A stretch of 64,000 nt of DNA, from contig NZ_JACSOI010000001.1 of NCBI RefSeq assembly GCF_018728565.1, positions 930,001 to 994,000 on the forward strand, in the 5' to 3' direction. How positions within the stretch are numbered: position 1 is the stretch's first letter; the number at the start of each line of letters is the position of its first letter. The position numbers and the translations under genes are program-made. Positions 52,667-61,749 of the stretch are shown in pieces. The notes beneath the pieces are model-generated. The model did no database searches. It was given only the letters and a program-made list of their open reading frames with translations, and had not been told where the DNA came from. Source of the DNA: Zobellia russellii. Its GTDB lineage: Bacteria > Bacteroidota > Bacteroidia > Flavobacteriales > Flavobacteriaceae.

Positions 52667-53473
52667 TTATTGGGCTAAATTTACAACGTTCTCCGTTTCT
52701 ATTTTTGAAAGTTCTTCTAATTTTCCTTTCTCATATAAAACAGGCAATTCGGTTAATGGGGTGCCAACAGCTGCTTTGTAGTTGATGTAGTCTTGAAATA
52801 TGATACCATCTACTGTTCTACGATTATAGGCGCTTCTAAACCTGACACCACCACCGTTCGTTGCATATTTGTAGGCTAGGTAATCTACGGTTTTTGAATT
52901 TTTGTTGATCCAATACATAAAGACATCGTCATAATCTGTACCACCTCCCTTTTGGTCAAAAGTTACCTGAACGGCTTTGTAATCCTCGCCGTTAATTTTT
53001 ATCTCCTCCTTGTAGGTTTTGTTTACCGCCTTATCACTTAATTTATGGGGAAGGGTGGCAAAATAAATCACTGAATTTAAAGCTTCTTTATACTTGTCAT
53101 TGTCCTTTGGGGAAAGTGAAACCGGCTGGCCGTTTACGCTACGCACTAATTTCCCGTTTTCAAGAAAGTCTATGGTGTCTCCTACTGATGCGGTATAGGT
53201 GTATTTGTTGCCATCATTCTTAAAAGTGTATTCTTTATTCCGAAAGGTAAAGCCATAATGAGCTATGTTGTAGGCATTGCCCCCATGGGCAATTATTGCT
53301 TCTAGCACTAAAATCTTGGCCTCGTCAGGTTCTTCCCTTTGGGTAGAGGGGTCAGTGGAGTAACTGGTTTTTACAACAGATTCTTCTTTTTTTTCTTTTT
53401 GCTTGGACTTGCACGAAAAGAATCCCATTAAAACTGATGCAACAATAAGATAAGAGGTGATTTTCATATGCAT
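52667..53473 (-). CDS. DUF6503-like lipoprotein
   Basis: 268 residues, lipobox FFSC (Cys20), a Lys/Glu-rich linker, then a beta-rich domain that looks like a lipoprotein-localisation (LolA/LolB)-type or DUF6503 fold: AIIAHGGNAYNIAHYGFTFR, GKLVRSVNG, AVNKTYKEEIKINGEDYKAV and VFMYWINKNSKTVDYLAY. The function is unknown. Start at ATG 53473 or ATG 53467 (MKITSYL); both leave the signal intact. It is 2 bp from the upstream gene and 10 bp from def. Confidence 0.7.
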   Translation of the reverse strand: MHMKITSYLIVASVLMGFFSCKSKQKEKKEESVVKTSYSTDPSTQREEPDEAKILVLEAIIAHGGNAYNIAHYGFTFRNKEYTFKNDGNKYTYTASVGDTIDFLENGKLVRSVNGQPVSLSPKDNDKYKEALNSVIYFATLPHKLSDKAVNKTYKEEIKINGEDYKAVQVTFDQKGGGTDYDDVFMYWINKNSKTVDYLAYKYATNGGGVRFRSAYNRRTVDGIIFQDYINYKAAVGTPLTELPVLYEKGKLEELSKIETENVVNLAQ

Positions 53474-53475
53474 TT

Positions 53476-54123
53476 TTAAATTTCTACTATTCCCTTTGGG
53501 CTTTGTATAATGGCTTTTAAACTCATGTTTTCATTGGGCTCGATCCGTAAATTTACATTTAAGGTTTTGAGCGTATTGCTGAGTAGGTCGGGGTTTGGGT
53601 GTGTACCATACAGTTCAATTAATTTACACCCCATATTGGGCAAAGCATCATGGGGGTGTGTTTCCGTTTGACTCCAATCTACCATAAACGGAATTAACTC
53701 AATTTCTGGTGTAGCAAGGGGTAAAATTAGTTGCCATTTTAATGACGTCCCGTTTGCTGTATTCCTACTTCCGGCTTTTATATGACCCATTTTGCTATGG
53801 TAATCTTTTAATGAACTGGCGTCTTTTTCAAGCTGATCGGATTTAATGGCCCAACGGGTAATTTGGTCCTTTGTAAGCATATCTACGCCCATCCATCTTG
53901 GAGGAGGTATACTTTTGTTGTTATCATCTGCAGCCAATAGTTCTAAATACGTACCATTGTCTAGATTGATCAAGGCATTTTTAGTGCCTTGGGTACTATG
54001 GTATCCTCCAAAAACAGCGGTAATACCTAGCTTATTTTTCAAGGTGGTGATTGCCGAATCCAAATCCCGTACAGTGTAGACAATGTGGTCCAGTGCCCTA
54101 GGTTTGTAAGTGTTTCCGCTCAT
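53476..54123 (-). CDS. VOC/glyoxalase-like domain protein
   Basis: 215 residues in the VOC superfamily. RALDHIVYTVRDLDSAITTLKNKLG opens the first beta-alpha-beta unit with the metal-ligand-type His, and NGTYLELLAADD ends it with Glu, close to the Glyoxalase-like (PF13468 type) family. The second half is more diverged. No signal peptide. The reaction is unknown: VOC proteins include isomerases, dioxygenases and resistance proteins. It heads the leftward three-gene set that ends with def. Confidence 0.75.
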   Translation of the reverse strand: MSGNTYKPRALDHIVYTVRDLDSAITTLKNKLGITAVFGGYHSTQGTKNALINLDNGTYLELLAADDNNKSIPPPRWMGVDMLTKDQITRWAIKSDQLEKDASSLKDYHSKMGHIKAGSRNTANGTSLKWQLILPLATPEIELIPFMVDWSQTETHPHDALPNMGCKLIELYGTHPNPDLLSNTLKTLNVNLRIEPNENMSLKAIIQSPKGIVEI

Positions 54124-54222
54124 GTGTATAAAGGTATTTTAAATAGGGAAAGTTAGGGCATATGTTTCCGAAAATTACCATGGATTCTCCGGAATATGCC
54201 GTTCTTGGCCAGAGAACCTAAA

Positions 54223-54230
54223 TACCTTTG
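54223..54230 (+). promoter_or_regulatory. Flavobacterial -7 promoter box upstream of the SDR gene
   Basis: TACCTTTG matches TAnnTTTG exactly, 29 bp before the ATG at 54260. A TTG at 54205-54207 gives a 15-nt spacer, a little short for a -33 element. It would drive the SDR/AhpD-like/oxidase genes. Confidence 0.5.
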
Positions 54231-54259
54231 TTCCAAAGAAAAATCTAAAAATAGATACT

Positions 54260-55006
54260 ATGAAAAGAGCATTAATAATTGGAGGTAGTAGCGGAATTGG
54301 GAAAGCAACGGCACAAAAGCTGTTAAGTGATGGCGTAGAGGTACACGTTGTTGGAACAAACCTGGAAAAACTTGCGGCTTTTAAAGAAGAAGCTACGGGA
54401 GATTTAACGACCCATAAGGTAGATATTACCAATGCAACCGAATTGGACAGTTTGAATGCGGAAATCAGCGGTTGGGATAATTTAGATTACCTAGTGAACG
54501 CTTCGGGTATTTTTGGACCAAAACCATTTTTGGATCACACTGTGGCAGACTACGATTCATATATGGATTTGAACAGAGGGTTCTATTTCATTACACAGAA
54601 TGTAGCTAGAAAGATGGCGGCCACAGGTGGTGGGTCTATTGTAAATGTAGGCTCTATGTGGGCTAAGCAGGCAGTGAAAGCTACGCCTTCAACGGCATAT
54701 TCTATGCAGAAAGCAGGATTACATTCCTTAACGCAACATTTAGCCATGGAGTTGGCAGATTCTAAGATCCGAGTGAATGCCGTTTCTCCGGCAGTGGTTC
54801 AAACTCCTGTTTATGACAGTGTTTTTGGAGGGCAGGAAGAAGCGCACGAAGCTTTGCAAGGTTTCCACGGTTTTCATCCAATTGGGCGATACGGAAAACC
54901 AGAAGATGTAGCCAATACCATCTCTTTTTTACTTTCTGATAAGGCTTCGTGGGTAACGGGAGCTATTTGGGACACGGATGGCGGTGTAATGTCCGGAAGA
55001 AACTAA
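54260..55006 (+). CDS. SDR family oxidoreductase
   Basis: 248-residue classical short-chain dehydrogenase. [11 protein letters not shown] is the cofactor motif TGxxxGIG variant, NASGIF stands for NNAG, and the catalytic residues are Ser in NVGSMW followed by YSMQK (Tyr-x-x-x-Lys). The C-terminus [16 protein letters not shown] is typical. The substrate is not predictable. It has a promoter box and is followed by an AhpD-like protein, a flavin amine oxidase and an AraC regulator in the same direction, so it may belong to a small inducible oxidation pathway. Confidence 0.9.
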   Translation: MKRALIIGGSSGIGKATAQKLLSDGVEVHVVGTNLEKLAAFKEEATGDLTTHKVDITNATELDSLNAEISGWDNLDYLVNASGIFGPKPFLDHTVADYDSYMDLNRGFYFITQNVARKMAATGGGSIVNVGSMWAKQAVKATPSTAYSMQKAGLHSLTQHLAMELADSKIRVNAVSPAVVQTPVYDSVFGGQEEAHEALQGFHGFHPIGRYGKPEDVANTISFLLSDKASWVTGAIWDTDGGVMSGRN

Positions 55007-55101
55007 GTTTATCAACCATTGATGGATGATAGAAGCAGTTTGTTGTCTCAAAGGAAACATATGAATTGCTTCATCTTCCTCCATTTAAAAAACGTAAAGT
55101 T

Positions 55102-55404
55102 ATGTACGACATGAAGAATTTAGAGAAGTTAAAAGCTCTAGGGGAAGGATCGGAAAAGGCAATGAAAGCATTTTGGGCTTTTGATCAAGCGGCTCTGTCA
55201 GAAGGTGCTATACCAAAAAAGTATAAGGAGTTAATAGCAATTGCTGTAGCTTTGACAACGCAATGTCCATATTGTCTTGAAATACACAAAGATGCGGCAA
55301 TAGCGGCAGGTGCTACGGAAGAAGAGTTGGCAGAAGTTACTATGGTTTCCGCGGCATTAAGAGCGGGAGCTGCAGTAGTGCACGGAACACATTTAATGAA
55401 GTAA
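55102..55404 (+). CDS. Carboxymuconolactone decarboxylase family protein (AhpD-like)
   Basis: 100-residue all-helical protein. The CxxC plus His signature reads CPYCLEIHKDAA, as in AhpD-type disulfide reductases rather than true carboxymuconolactone decarboxylases, and is followed by LAEVTMVSAALRAGAAVVHG. ATG 55102 (MYDMKNLEKL) fits homologues; an in-frame ATG at 55066 would add a basic 12-residue stretch. It probably handles peroxides or thiols made by the flavin oxidase encoded 2 bp downstream. Confidence 0.85.
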   Translation: MYDMKNLEKLKALGEGSEKAMKAFWAFDQAALSEGAIPKKYKELIAIAVALTTQCPYCLEIHKDAAIAAGATEEELAEVTMVSAALRAGAAVVHGTHLMK

Positions 55405-55406
55405 GT

Positions 55407-56450
55407 TTGAAAGAGAATTTTTCTAAATATATCATAATAGGAGCAGGGCTCTCGGGTCTAACATCAGCTTATAAATTATTCGGCAAGGGGGTAAGTGATT
55501 TTAGAGTGTTAGAATCACGAGATTGTATTGGGGGCCGGATTTTAACCCAAAACGGGATTGATTTTGGTGCTACTTGGTTCCAGACACATCATGAAGCGGT
55601 AATTGAGCTTTTAAATGAGTTGGGTATAGAAAAGTACCATCAATATAATAAAGGGAAGAGCGTATTGGTCTATAGCACCATGGCACCCGAACATTATTTT
55701 GAGAATGATCCGAACACCCCAGCAGCCTATCGTATTAAGGGAAATTCGCAAGCTTTGATTCAGGCATTAGCTAAACCTGTATTAAACAAGATAACAACAG
55801 GTACTGATGTTTTAAGTATTCATGAAATAGAGGATGGAGTACGGGTAGAAACCAACAAAGGAGTATTTTATGGAGAGAAGGTTATTGTTACCATTCCGCC
55901 TAAAATAGCTACCCGTATTTCCTTTTCTCCTGAATTACCTGTTGAGGTTGGAGCTGTAATGGATAAGACCCATACCTGGATGAGCAATGCCATAAAAGTG
56001 GGGTTGACATTTAAAGAGCCATTTTGGCGAAACAAGAATTTTTCAGGAATGGTTATTGGTCAAGTGGGTGCCGTTACGGAATTGTACGATCACAATGATG
56101 CGGAGAACTCTCATTTTGCCCTAATGGGCTTTGTAAATGAAGGGCTAAGAGATACTTCCGAAGAAAATAGAAAACAACGGATTCTAGACTACTTATCTGA
56201 ATACTTAGGGGCCGAAGTTTTGAATTACCTTACTTATAAAGAAAAAGATTGGTCTAAAGATAGACATACTTCTTGCGAGACTATAAAGTCTATTTATATG
56301 AGTCCGTCTTACGGGAACCCAGTTTTTGCCAAAGGCTATTTGAACGGAAAACTTTGGTTTTCAGGTGCGGAGACTTCCCTTGTTCACGGTGGCTATATGG
56401 ATGGTGCCATTATTAGTGGAATTAACGCGGCACAAAAAATTATGGGGTAG
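55407..56450 (+). CDS. Flavin-containing amine oxidase family protein
   Basis: 347-residue FAD protein. IIIGAGLSGLTSAYKL is the dinucleotide fold, then VLESRDCIGGRI (the RxGGR-like motif of amine oxidases) and GATWFQ. The C-terminal FAD segment LWFSGAETSLVHGGYMDGAI is complete. It starts with TTG, 2 bp after the AhpD-like stop; no ATG is available near. It would oxidise an amine or related substrate and release peroxide. It is shorter than typical monoamine oxidases (about 450), with a reduced substrate domain. Confidence 0.85.
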   Translation: MKENFSKYIIIGAGLSGLTSAYKLFGKGVSDFRVLESRDCIGGRILTQNGIDFGATWFQTHHEAVIELLNELGIEKYHQYNKGKSVLVYSTMAPEHYFENDPNTPAAYRIKGNSQALIQALAKPVLNKITTGTDVLSIHEIEDGVRVETNKGVFYGEKVIVTIPPKIATRISFSPELPVEVGAVMDKTHTWMSNAIKVGLTFKEPFWRNKNFSGMVIGQVGAVTELYDHNDAENSHFALMGFVNEGLRDTSEENRKQRILDYLSEYLGAEVLNYLTYKEKDWSKDRHTSCETIKSIYMSPSYGNPVFAKGYLNGKLWFSGAETSLVHGGYMDGAIISGINAAQKIMG

Positions 56451-56510
56451 TCGTTAGTGTTCTGTTTCTTTTGCGACCAAGGATTCGTAAACCACTACCA
56501 ACCCCAATCA

Positions 56511-57392
56511 ATGCAACGTTCGAAAACAAAAATTGAACAGTACCATCTGCATAAAATGCATCCGCGAAAGCTTCAATTTGAGTTGTACGATTTAAATGCG
56601 TATAGGAAAAAAAGTGGCGATTTGGCCGCTATACCCCATTCCCATAGCTATTATCAGATTATCTGGTTTTTTAATGAAGGAGGCACGCATGTGGTAGATT
56701 TTAAGCGGTATGCCATTAAAAAGAATACCCTGCTCTTTGTTACTAAGGACCAAGTACATGCATTTGATGAAAATGAAGAAGTTCAAGGTTGGCTTATTCA
56801 TTTTAATGAAAGTTTTTTTAAGCATACAGATGTGGACATGTTTCTTAAATTCAACATATTCCATATGTTGGAAAAACCTTTCTATACTATTGAGGGCGAT
56901 ACCGTAACCCTGGCTTCAACCTATATTTCTCTTATTAAAACTGAATTAAAGGAGCGAAATCGTTTTGGTTACGAAGACAGTATCCGTTTTTTGCTGAAGG
57001 CTTTTTTGATACAGCTAGAACGTTTTCACCAAGAGGACGCTCAAAATCCCATACAGCTGAATAGTCTTTATGAACGGCAGTTTTTCGATTTTAAGGAGTT
57101 GGTGGAGGCTAATTTTAAAGAGGGACTTTCAGTGGTTGAATATGCCCGTATTTTAAATATTTCGTCCAAAACATTAGCTACCTTAACAAATGCGATAGTA
57201 GGGAGGTCGCCATCTCAAGTCATTGCCGAAAGAACTATATTGGAGGCTAAAAGACTGGTGCGGTTTACTACATTGCAGATTAATGAAATAGCGTTTCGTT
57301 TGGGGTTTGAGGATGCTTCTTATTTTGTAAAGTATTTCAAAAGGCACATAGGTCAGTCCCCTAAAAGTTATCGTCAAAGTCAACTTACCTAA
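56511..57392 (+). CDS. AraC family transcriptional regulator
   Basis: 293 residues: an N-terminal cupin-type sensing domain (IPHSHSYYQIIWFFNEGG, then LLFVTKDQVHAF) and a C-terminal AraC DNA-binding domain with two helix-turn-helix units (LSVVEYARILNISSKTLATL and INEIAFRLGFEDASYFVKYF, then GQSPKSYR). The ATG at 56511 (MQRSKTK) is preferred over an upstream GTG at 56457, which would add an atypical Cys/Phe-rich stretch. It lies just after the amine-oxidase gene and probably controls that operon; the inducer is unknown. Confidence 0.87.
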   Translation: MQRSKTKIEQYHLHKMHPRKLQFELYDLNAYRKKSGDLAAIPHSHSYYQIIWFFNEGGTHVVDFKRYAIKKNTLLFVTKDQVHAFDENEEVQGWLIHFNESFFKHTDVDMFLKFNIFHMLEKPFYTIEGDTVTLASTYISLIKTELKERNRFGYEDSIRFLLKAFLIQLERFHQEDAQNPIQLNSLYERQFFDFKELVEANFKEGLSVVEYARILNISSKTLATLTNAIVGRSPSQVIAERTILEAKRLVRFTTLQINEIAFRLGFEDASYFVKYFKRHIGQSPKSYRQSQLT

Positions 57393-57581
57393 AAAAAGAA
57401 GAAAAGGTGTACTGTTGAAGAAATGGTTAACTAAATTCTTTAAAGCCTTCTTGTTTTATCCCTTGGTTCTTTAATTTTGTAACGCATTCCAATAATTTTA
57501 GGCATTGTTTTTGATTTTTAGAGAAAGAACCACTTTCTTGGTGAAATAGATACATGTTGGTTTTTTGATACAGTTTGTTTA

Positions 57582-58652
57582 ATGGTTTATAGTTTTTCTT
57601 CTCGCTTAAAAGTAGCGGTATTTCTGGTTATCGCGGGTTTTACAATGTCGTCTTTCGCTCAGGATACGATACAGACGGTTGTTGCCGAAAAAGGCGATGG
57701 TATACTTTCCTTATTAAGAAAACAAGGGGTAAACCCATACGATCATTATGATGATTTTATCTCAATGAATATTGAAAACCTTAGGGACAGTGTTCATTTG
57801 TATGCGGGTAGAACTTACAAAATACCTTCTGCGGACTTGGATACGGTTGATGTTGTAGATTCCATTCAAAGAAAGACTAAGGAAATTAAAAAGATAGAAG
57901 GTAAGGATTACGCCATCTTTGGTAAAGACCACGAAACGGTATTGCCTAAGACCGAGAAGTTGAAGGGAGCAGTCTATTATTTGGTTTCTGGCCATGGTGG
58001 GCCCGACCCTGGAGCAATGGCAACTTATGGTGGTAAATCTATTGCTGAAGATGAGTATGCGTATGACATAACGTTGCGTTTGGCCAAAGAACTATTGTCT
58101 CACGGAGCTACTGTCTATATTATTATTAGGGATGAAAACGATGGAATCAGGGATGAACGTGTTCTGGAAATAGATCATGATGAAGTGGCCTACCCTAATA
58201 AAACCATTCCTTTGAACCAGGTGGCCCGTTTAAAACAACGGGTAAATATCGTAAACGATTTATACAGACAAAATAGGGGTAAATACCAACGCCTTATAGT
58301 TACCCATATAGACAGCCGTAGCGTGGGGCAGAATATAGACGTGTTTTTCTACCATCATGAAAAGAGCAAGAACGGTAAAAAATTGGCGGAAAGTATCCAT
58401 AAGACTTTTCAGAAAAAATATAAAAAATATCAGCCTAACCGCACTTATTCGGGAACTTTTCAAGACCGGACTTCTTTGTATTTAGTAAAGAAGACACACC
58501 CGGCAATGACTTTTATAGAGGTGGGGAACATTAGAAACAAGAAAGATCAGAGGCGTATATTGGATCCTGAAAACCGTCAGGCTTTGGCCAAATGGATAAG
58601 TGAAGGGATTCTTCTAGATCATGAGTTAGGGGAAATAGGCCCTATCCGCTAA
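57582..58652 (+). CDS. N-acetylmuramoyl-L-alanine amidase (Amidase_3)
   Basis: 356 residues, exported (signal cut after about SSFAQ, residue 27). The N-terminal region (about 30-83: VVAEKGDGILSLLRKQGV... AGRTYKIP) looks like a degenerate LysM-type wall-binding domain. The catalytic domain has zinc ligands His138 (SGHGGPDPG), Glu158 (EDEYAYDI) and His242 (VTHIDS), and the catalytic Glu in MTFIEVGNIRNKKDQ. It splits the amide between muramic acid and the stem peptide. The stop overlaps the stop of the convergent glycosyltransferase gene. Nothing is recognised in the 189 bp upstream. Confidence 0.88.
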   Translation: MVYSFSSRLKVAVFLVIAGFTMSSFAQDTIQTVVAEKGDGILSLLRKQGVNPYDHYDDFISMNIENLRDSVHLYAGRTYKIPSADLDTVDVVDSIQRKTKEIKKIEGKDYAIFGKDHETVLPKTEKLKGAVYYLVSGHGGPDPGAMATYGGKSIAEDEYAYDITLRLAKELLSHGATVYIIIRDENDGIRDERVLEIDHDEVAYPNKTIPLNQVARLKQRVNIVNDLYRQNRGKYQRLIVTHIDSRSVGQNIDVFFYHHEKSKNGKKLAESIHKTFQKKYKKYQPNRTYSGTFQDRTSLYLVKKTHPAMTFIEVGNIRNKKDQRRILDPENRQALAKWISEGILLDHELGEIGPIR

Positions 58653-59353
58653 ATCGAAATTTTTCTTTTGTAATAGTCGTACAGTTGCTCTGGCCCGGCA
58701 CCCAAGTAGTTTTTTAAATGCATCATTCCAAAATGATACTGTAGCCTGAGCGTGCCCCTTTCTTCGTATCTTCTTGCTGACGTCCTTACGTGGCGAGGCA
58801 AAATTTTAAAGAATGCACTTTTGTATAAGCGACCTATAAATTCATTGTCCTCATAGACTACATACGCCTCATTAAACCCACCCGAATTGGTGAAAAGGGA
58901 TTTTGTAATAAATAAAGATTGGTCTCCCCCTCTACATAATTTATGGTTAACACGGGTAAACCAGGCAAAGAAGTTCAAAAATTTACTGTCACTGTCAAAC
59001 TTCATTTGAAAACAACCCGTTTTGTAACCGTCCGCTATAGCATTTAGTATTGAAACATCAAAATCCTTTGGGGGGAACGTATCGGCGTGTAAAAAGTAAA
59101 GTATGTCCCCATAAGCGTGTTTGGCACCATAATTTAATTGTTTGGCCCTTCCTTTTGCGGAGGTTATAACTCTAGCGCCATTACGCTCTGCCAGGGCAAC
59201 AGTAGGGTCCGTGCTTCCCCCGTCTACTATCAATATTTCTTTGATGTTGTTAGAGGAGCTATTTTCGGTTAGGTGATTGAGCATTTGGACAATGCCATGA
59301 GCTTCGTTCAATACCGGAATAATAATGCTTATTTGAAGTCTATTTTTTTTCAT
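58649..59353 (-). CDS. TIGR04283 family glycosyltransferase (arsenosugar-cluster type)
   Basis: 234-residue GT2 enzyme with ISIIIPVLNEAHGI, IVDGGSTDPT, the characteristic KGRAKQLNYGA and the DxD-like FLHADT, ending with LYDYYKRKISI. This spelling matches the TIGR04283 family, named for its occurrence near arsenosugar biosynthesis genes. It is co-directional with DUF547, purine nucleoside phosphorylase, TIGR04282 and rhodanese genes, the usual companions. The N-terminus overlaps the DUF547 gene by 14 bp. The role in arsenosugar formation is inferred from family context. Confidence 0.85.
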   Translation of the reverse strand: MKKNRLQISIIIPVLNEAHGIVQMLNHLTENSSSNNIKEILIVDGGSTDPTVALAERNGARVITSAKGRAKQLNYGAKHAYGDILYFLHADTFPPKDFDVSILNAIADGYKTGCFQMKFDSDSKFLNFFAWFTRVNHKLCRGGDQSLFITKSLFTNSGGFNEAYVVYEDNEFIGRLYKSAFFKILPRHVRTSARRYEERGTLRLQYHFGMMHLKNYLGAGPEQLYDYYKRKISI

Positions 59354-60110
59354 TCAAACTCCAATCGTAGGTAAGGTATTTTATGTTGGCTTTTTGGTCT
59401 ATGTCTGTATGGCTATAGTTTTTGATATAGTCGATAAGGTTCCCGTTTTCGGTAAAATCTTTTTTGTACCACTTAAAGATGTTGGAAAGCTGTAGCTTTT
59501 CTTTTGAGATGATATTTCTTGTAGGGTCGTTTACAAAGTCTTTTGACGCCTGCTGAAGTTGGTTCTCAAGTTTTTGGGCTGTATAGGCCTCGGTAAGCAA
59601 TTTTGGACATGAGAAAGAAGCGCAGTTAATGGCAAAGTGAATTCTGGGCTCATCCATTTTACGAAGTATTTTATGCTCAATATCGCCAAGAGAATAGCTT
59701 TCATCACCAATTTTCACCCATTCTTTTCCCCACGGGTCTTTTATGTCTTTTATACTTTTGGTAGGGTAGTTGTTCAGAATTAACTGTACCGTAGCGGCAT
59801 TATAAAGGTTGATGTAATAAGCCAGCCCCTCTTCTTTGGCCCAATTTTCGGAAGGAACCGAATGCGCCAAATAATCTAGATAAGCGGTTAATGTGGCTTG
59901 GTCTGCCTTAAAAGCTTTATAGTCTACATTTCCCGTAAGATCTACATGTTTCTTTAAAAGGGTGTTCCAAGTGGAGTGGTCTAAAGTTTTGCTCTGTTCG
60001 TTACCGGAAAAATGGTGTTGAGGCATTTCTCTCCCTCCAAAAAAAGAAAAAAGTCCGGCAAAGGAGAAAATTGATAACACTGCCATTTTAGCCATTAGTT
60101 TAAATTGCAT
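59340..60110 (-). CDS. DUF547 family exported protein (second paralogue)
   Basis: 256 residues. An N-terminal hydrophobic stretch (MAVLSIFSFAGLFSFFGG) acts as signal peptide or anchor. The DUF547 core reads AYYINLYNAATVQLIL, LGDIEHKILRK, HFAINCASFSCPK (CxxxxC) and FKWYKKDFTENG. I use the ATG at 60110 (MQFKL); a TTG at 60128 is also in frame. It overlaps the TIGR04283 gene by 14 bp and belongs to the arsenosugar-type cluster. Compared with the paralogue at 47368-48087 the core order is the same but identity is low. Confidence 0.83.
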   Translation of the reverse strand: MQFKLMAKMAVLSIFSFAGLFSFFGGREMPQHHFSGNEQSKTLDHSTWNTLLKKHVDLTGNVDYKAFKADQATLTAYLDYLAHSVPSENWAKEEGLAYYINLYNAATVQLILNNYPTKSIKDIKDPWGKEWVKIGDESYSLGDIEHKILRKMDEPRIHFAINCASFSCPKLLTEAYTAQKLENQLQQASKDFVNDPTRNIISKEKLQLSNIFKWYKKDFTENGNLIDYIKNYSHTDIDQKANIKYLTYDWSLNEKK

Positions 60111-60201
60111 GCTTCTAAGGTTTCTCAATAAGTAGCTCCTAGATGCAAAAACTTACATATAGGAGCTTATTGGTTTCTTTTTTTCGACCTAGAAGTATAG
60201 T

Positions 60202-61017
60202 CTATAGGGTTTTTATCAGCTCCCTGAATAGCTTTACCATTTTGGGCTCTGCCGCTTCGGCCGTTTTAAGGATACGTTGTATGTCCGCGGGTTTAAGATT
60301 GTCCGGGTTGCACTCATCCGTAATAACAGAAACAGCAATAATGGGCAGGCTTAAATGGTTGGCAACAATAACTTCGGGCACTGTACTCATGCCCACGGCA
60401 TCTGCGCCAATAATTTTAAGCATCCGGTATTCTGCCTTGGTCTCCAGTTGTGGTCCCACCACCGAAACATATACGCCCTTATGAAGTGTTATATCTTCTT
60501 TCTCTGCGATTTTAGTCAGGGTTTGGCGCATTGGTATGTCATAGGGCTCGGACATATCTGTAAAACGGTCACCAAACTTCCCAACACCTTTAAATGCCAA
60601 AGGAGATCCGCCTTGAAGGTTAATATGATCCTCAATAAGCATTAAGTCGCCTTCTTTATAGTCTAGATTGATGGCTCCTGCAGCATTGGAAATAAATAAT
60701 TTTTTAATACCCAGTTGGTGCATAACACGAATGGGGTAGGTAATATCTAAAAAGTCATACCCTTCATACAAGTGAAATCGCCCTTGCATGACCACTGCCT
60801 TTTTCCCTTCCAGGGTACCGTAAATAAGCTTTCCGGAGTGAAATTCTACGGTGGCCAGGGGAAAGAAAGGAATATGGTTGTAATGCGCCTCAATAGGGTC
60901 TTCTATTTGATCGGCCAATTTACCAAGGCCGGTACCCAGTACAATACCAATTTCCGGATTGTCAAATCCTTTGCTCTGTAAATAAGCAACAGATTCGTTT
61001 AATTGTTTTTGTATCAT
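60202..61017 (-). CDS. Purine nucleoside phosphorylase, class I, with MTAP-like Asp
   Basis: 271-residue trimeric-type phosphorylase: GIVLGTGLGKLADQI, MQGRFHLYEGYD, FISNAAGAIN and GMSTVPEVIVAN. Purine-site Glu192 (GPQLETKAE) is present, but the residue equivalent to human PNP Asn243 is Asp234 (VITDEC). Asp at this position is found in 5'-methylthioadenosine phosphorylases, and the human N243D change lets PNP use adenosine, so a 6-aminopurine nucleoside is a plausible substrate. It overlaps the TIGR04282 gene by 4 bp in an arsenosugar-type cluster, where a 5'-modified adenosine intermediate has to lose adenine. Confidence 0.88.
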   Translation of the reverse strand: MIQKQLNESVAYLQSKGFDNPEIGIVLGTGLGKLADQIEDPIEAHYNHIPFFPLATVEFHSGKLIYGTLEGKKAVVMQGRFHLYEGYDFLDITYPIRVMHQLGIKKLFISNAAGAINLDYKEGDLMLIEDHINLQGGSPLAFKGVGKFGDRFTDMSEPYDIPMRQTLTKIAEKEDITLHKGVYVSVVGPQLETKAEYRMLKIIGADAVGMSTVPEVIVANHLSLPIIAVSVITDECNPDNLKPADIQRILKTAEAAEPKMVKLFRELIKTL

Positions 61018-61691
61018 GTTTTAATATGTTTTAAATAGGGCTTAAAGGCATTTATGTCTTTAATATCTTCATAAACGTCCACATCGTTACGTGCTTCTAA
61101 AATATGATATTTTTCGTTTTTAAGATTTTCCAAGGTGCTGGCTAAAACGGTTTCCTTGCCCCAATCTTTATTGGAGAAAAGCTCTGGTTTAAAGGAATTC
61201 ATTCCTAGAAGGTAATAGCCGCCATCTTCGGCAGGCCCAACTACAAAATCGTTTTTCTTTAACTGGGAAAAAGCATTCTGTATATTATTTTGGTCAAGGT
61301 CGTACATATCGCTTCCTATGATGATAATACGTTCAAAGCCAGAAGCAAAACCATCTTGAAAGGCCTTGGCCATACGAGTGCCCAAATCATTGCCTTGCTG
61401 CAATCTTTTGTCAAATATACTAGGGCTCCAAATATCATCTGCCCAAATTTCTTCGGAATACCAAACTTGTTTTGCGGCATTTAAGTCTTTGGTAATGTTT
61501 ACCGTGTGGTTCAGTAAAAACTTGTAAATGTCCAAAGCTGTTTCATTTCCGACCGTAGCTGCCAATCTAGTTTTACATTTGCCCAATTGCGGGTTTCGCG
61601 TAAAAATGAGCAGAAGGTTTTTTGATGCTATATTGGTATAGTTTACCGTAGCGGCGTCTTTTTGTTTTTCTTGGGGCGATATAATACTCAA
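61014..61691 (-). CDS. TIGR04282 family glycosyltransferase (DUF2064, arsenosugar-cluster type)
   Basis: 225-residue GT-A-like protein. LLIFTRNPQLGKCKTRLA (the nucleotide-binding K-T-R-L), IIGSDMYDLD and GPAEDGGYYLLGM mark the TIGR04282/DUF2064 family, related to cofactor-type nucleotidyl/glycosyl transferases. It starts with TTG at 61691, as no in-frame ATG is near. It overlaps the phosphorylase gene by 4 bp. The reaction in the proposed arsenosugar pathway is not established. Confidence 0.85.
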   Translation of the reverse strand: MSIISPQEKQKDAATVNYTNIASKNLLLIFTRNPQLGKCKTRLAATVGNETALDIYKFLLNHTVNITKDLNAAKQVWYSEEIWADDIWSPSIFDKRLQQGNDLGTRMAKAFQDGFASGFERIIIIGSDMYDLDQNNIQNAFSQLKKNDFVVGPAEDGGYYLLGMNSFKPELFSNKDWGKETVLASTLENLKNEKYHILEARNDVDVYEDIKDINAFKPYLKHIKT

Positions 61692-61749
61692 ATGCGAAAG
61701 GTTTTAATGGTTTGTAATGTGTTGTAATTTCTAGAACCCATTAGACGTT

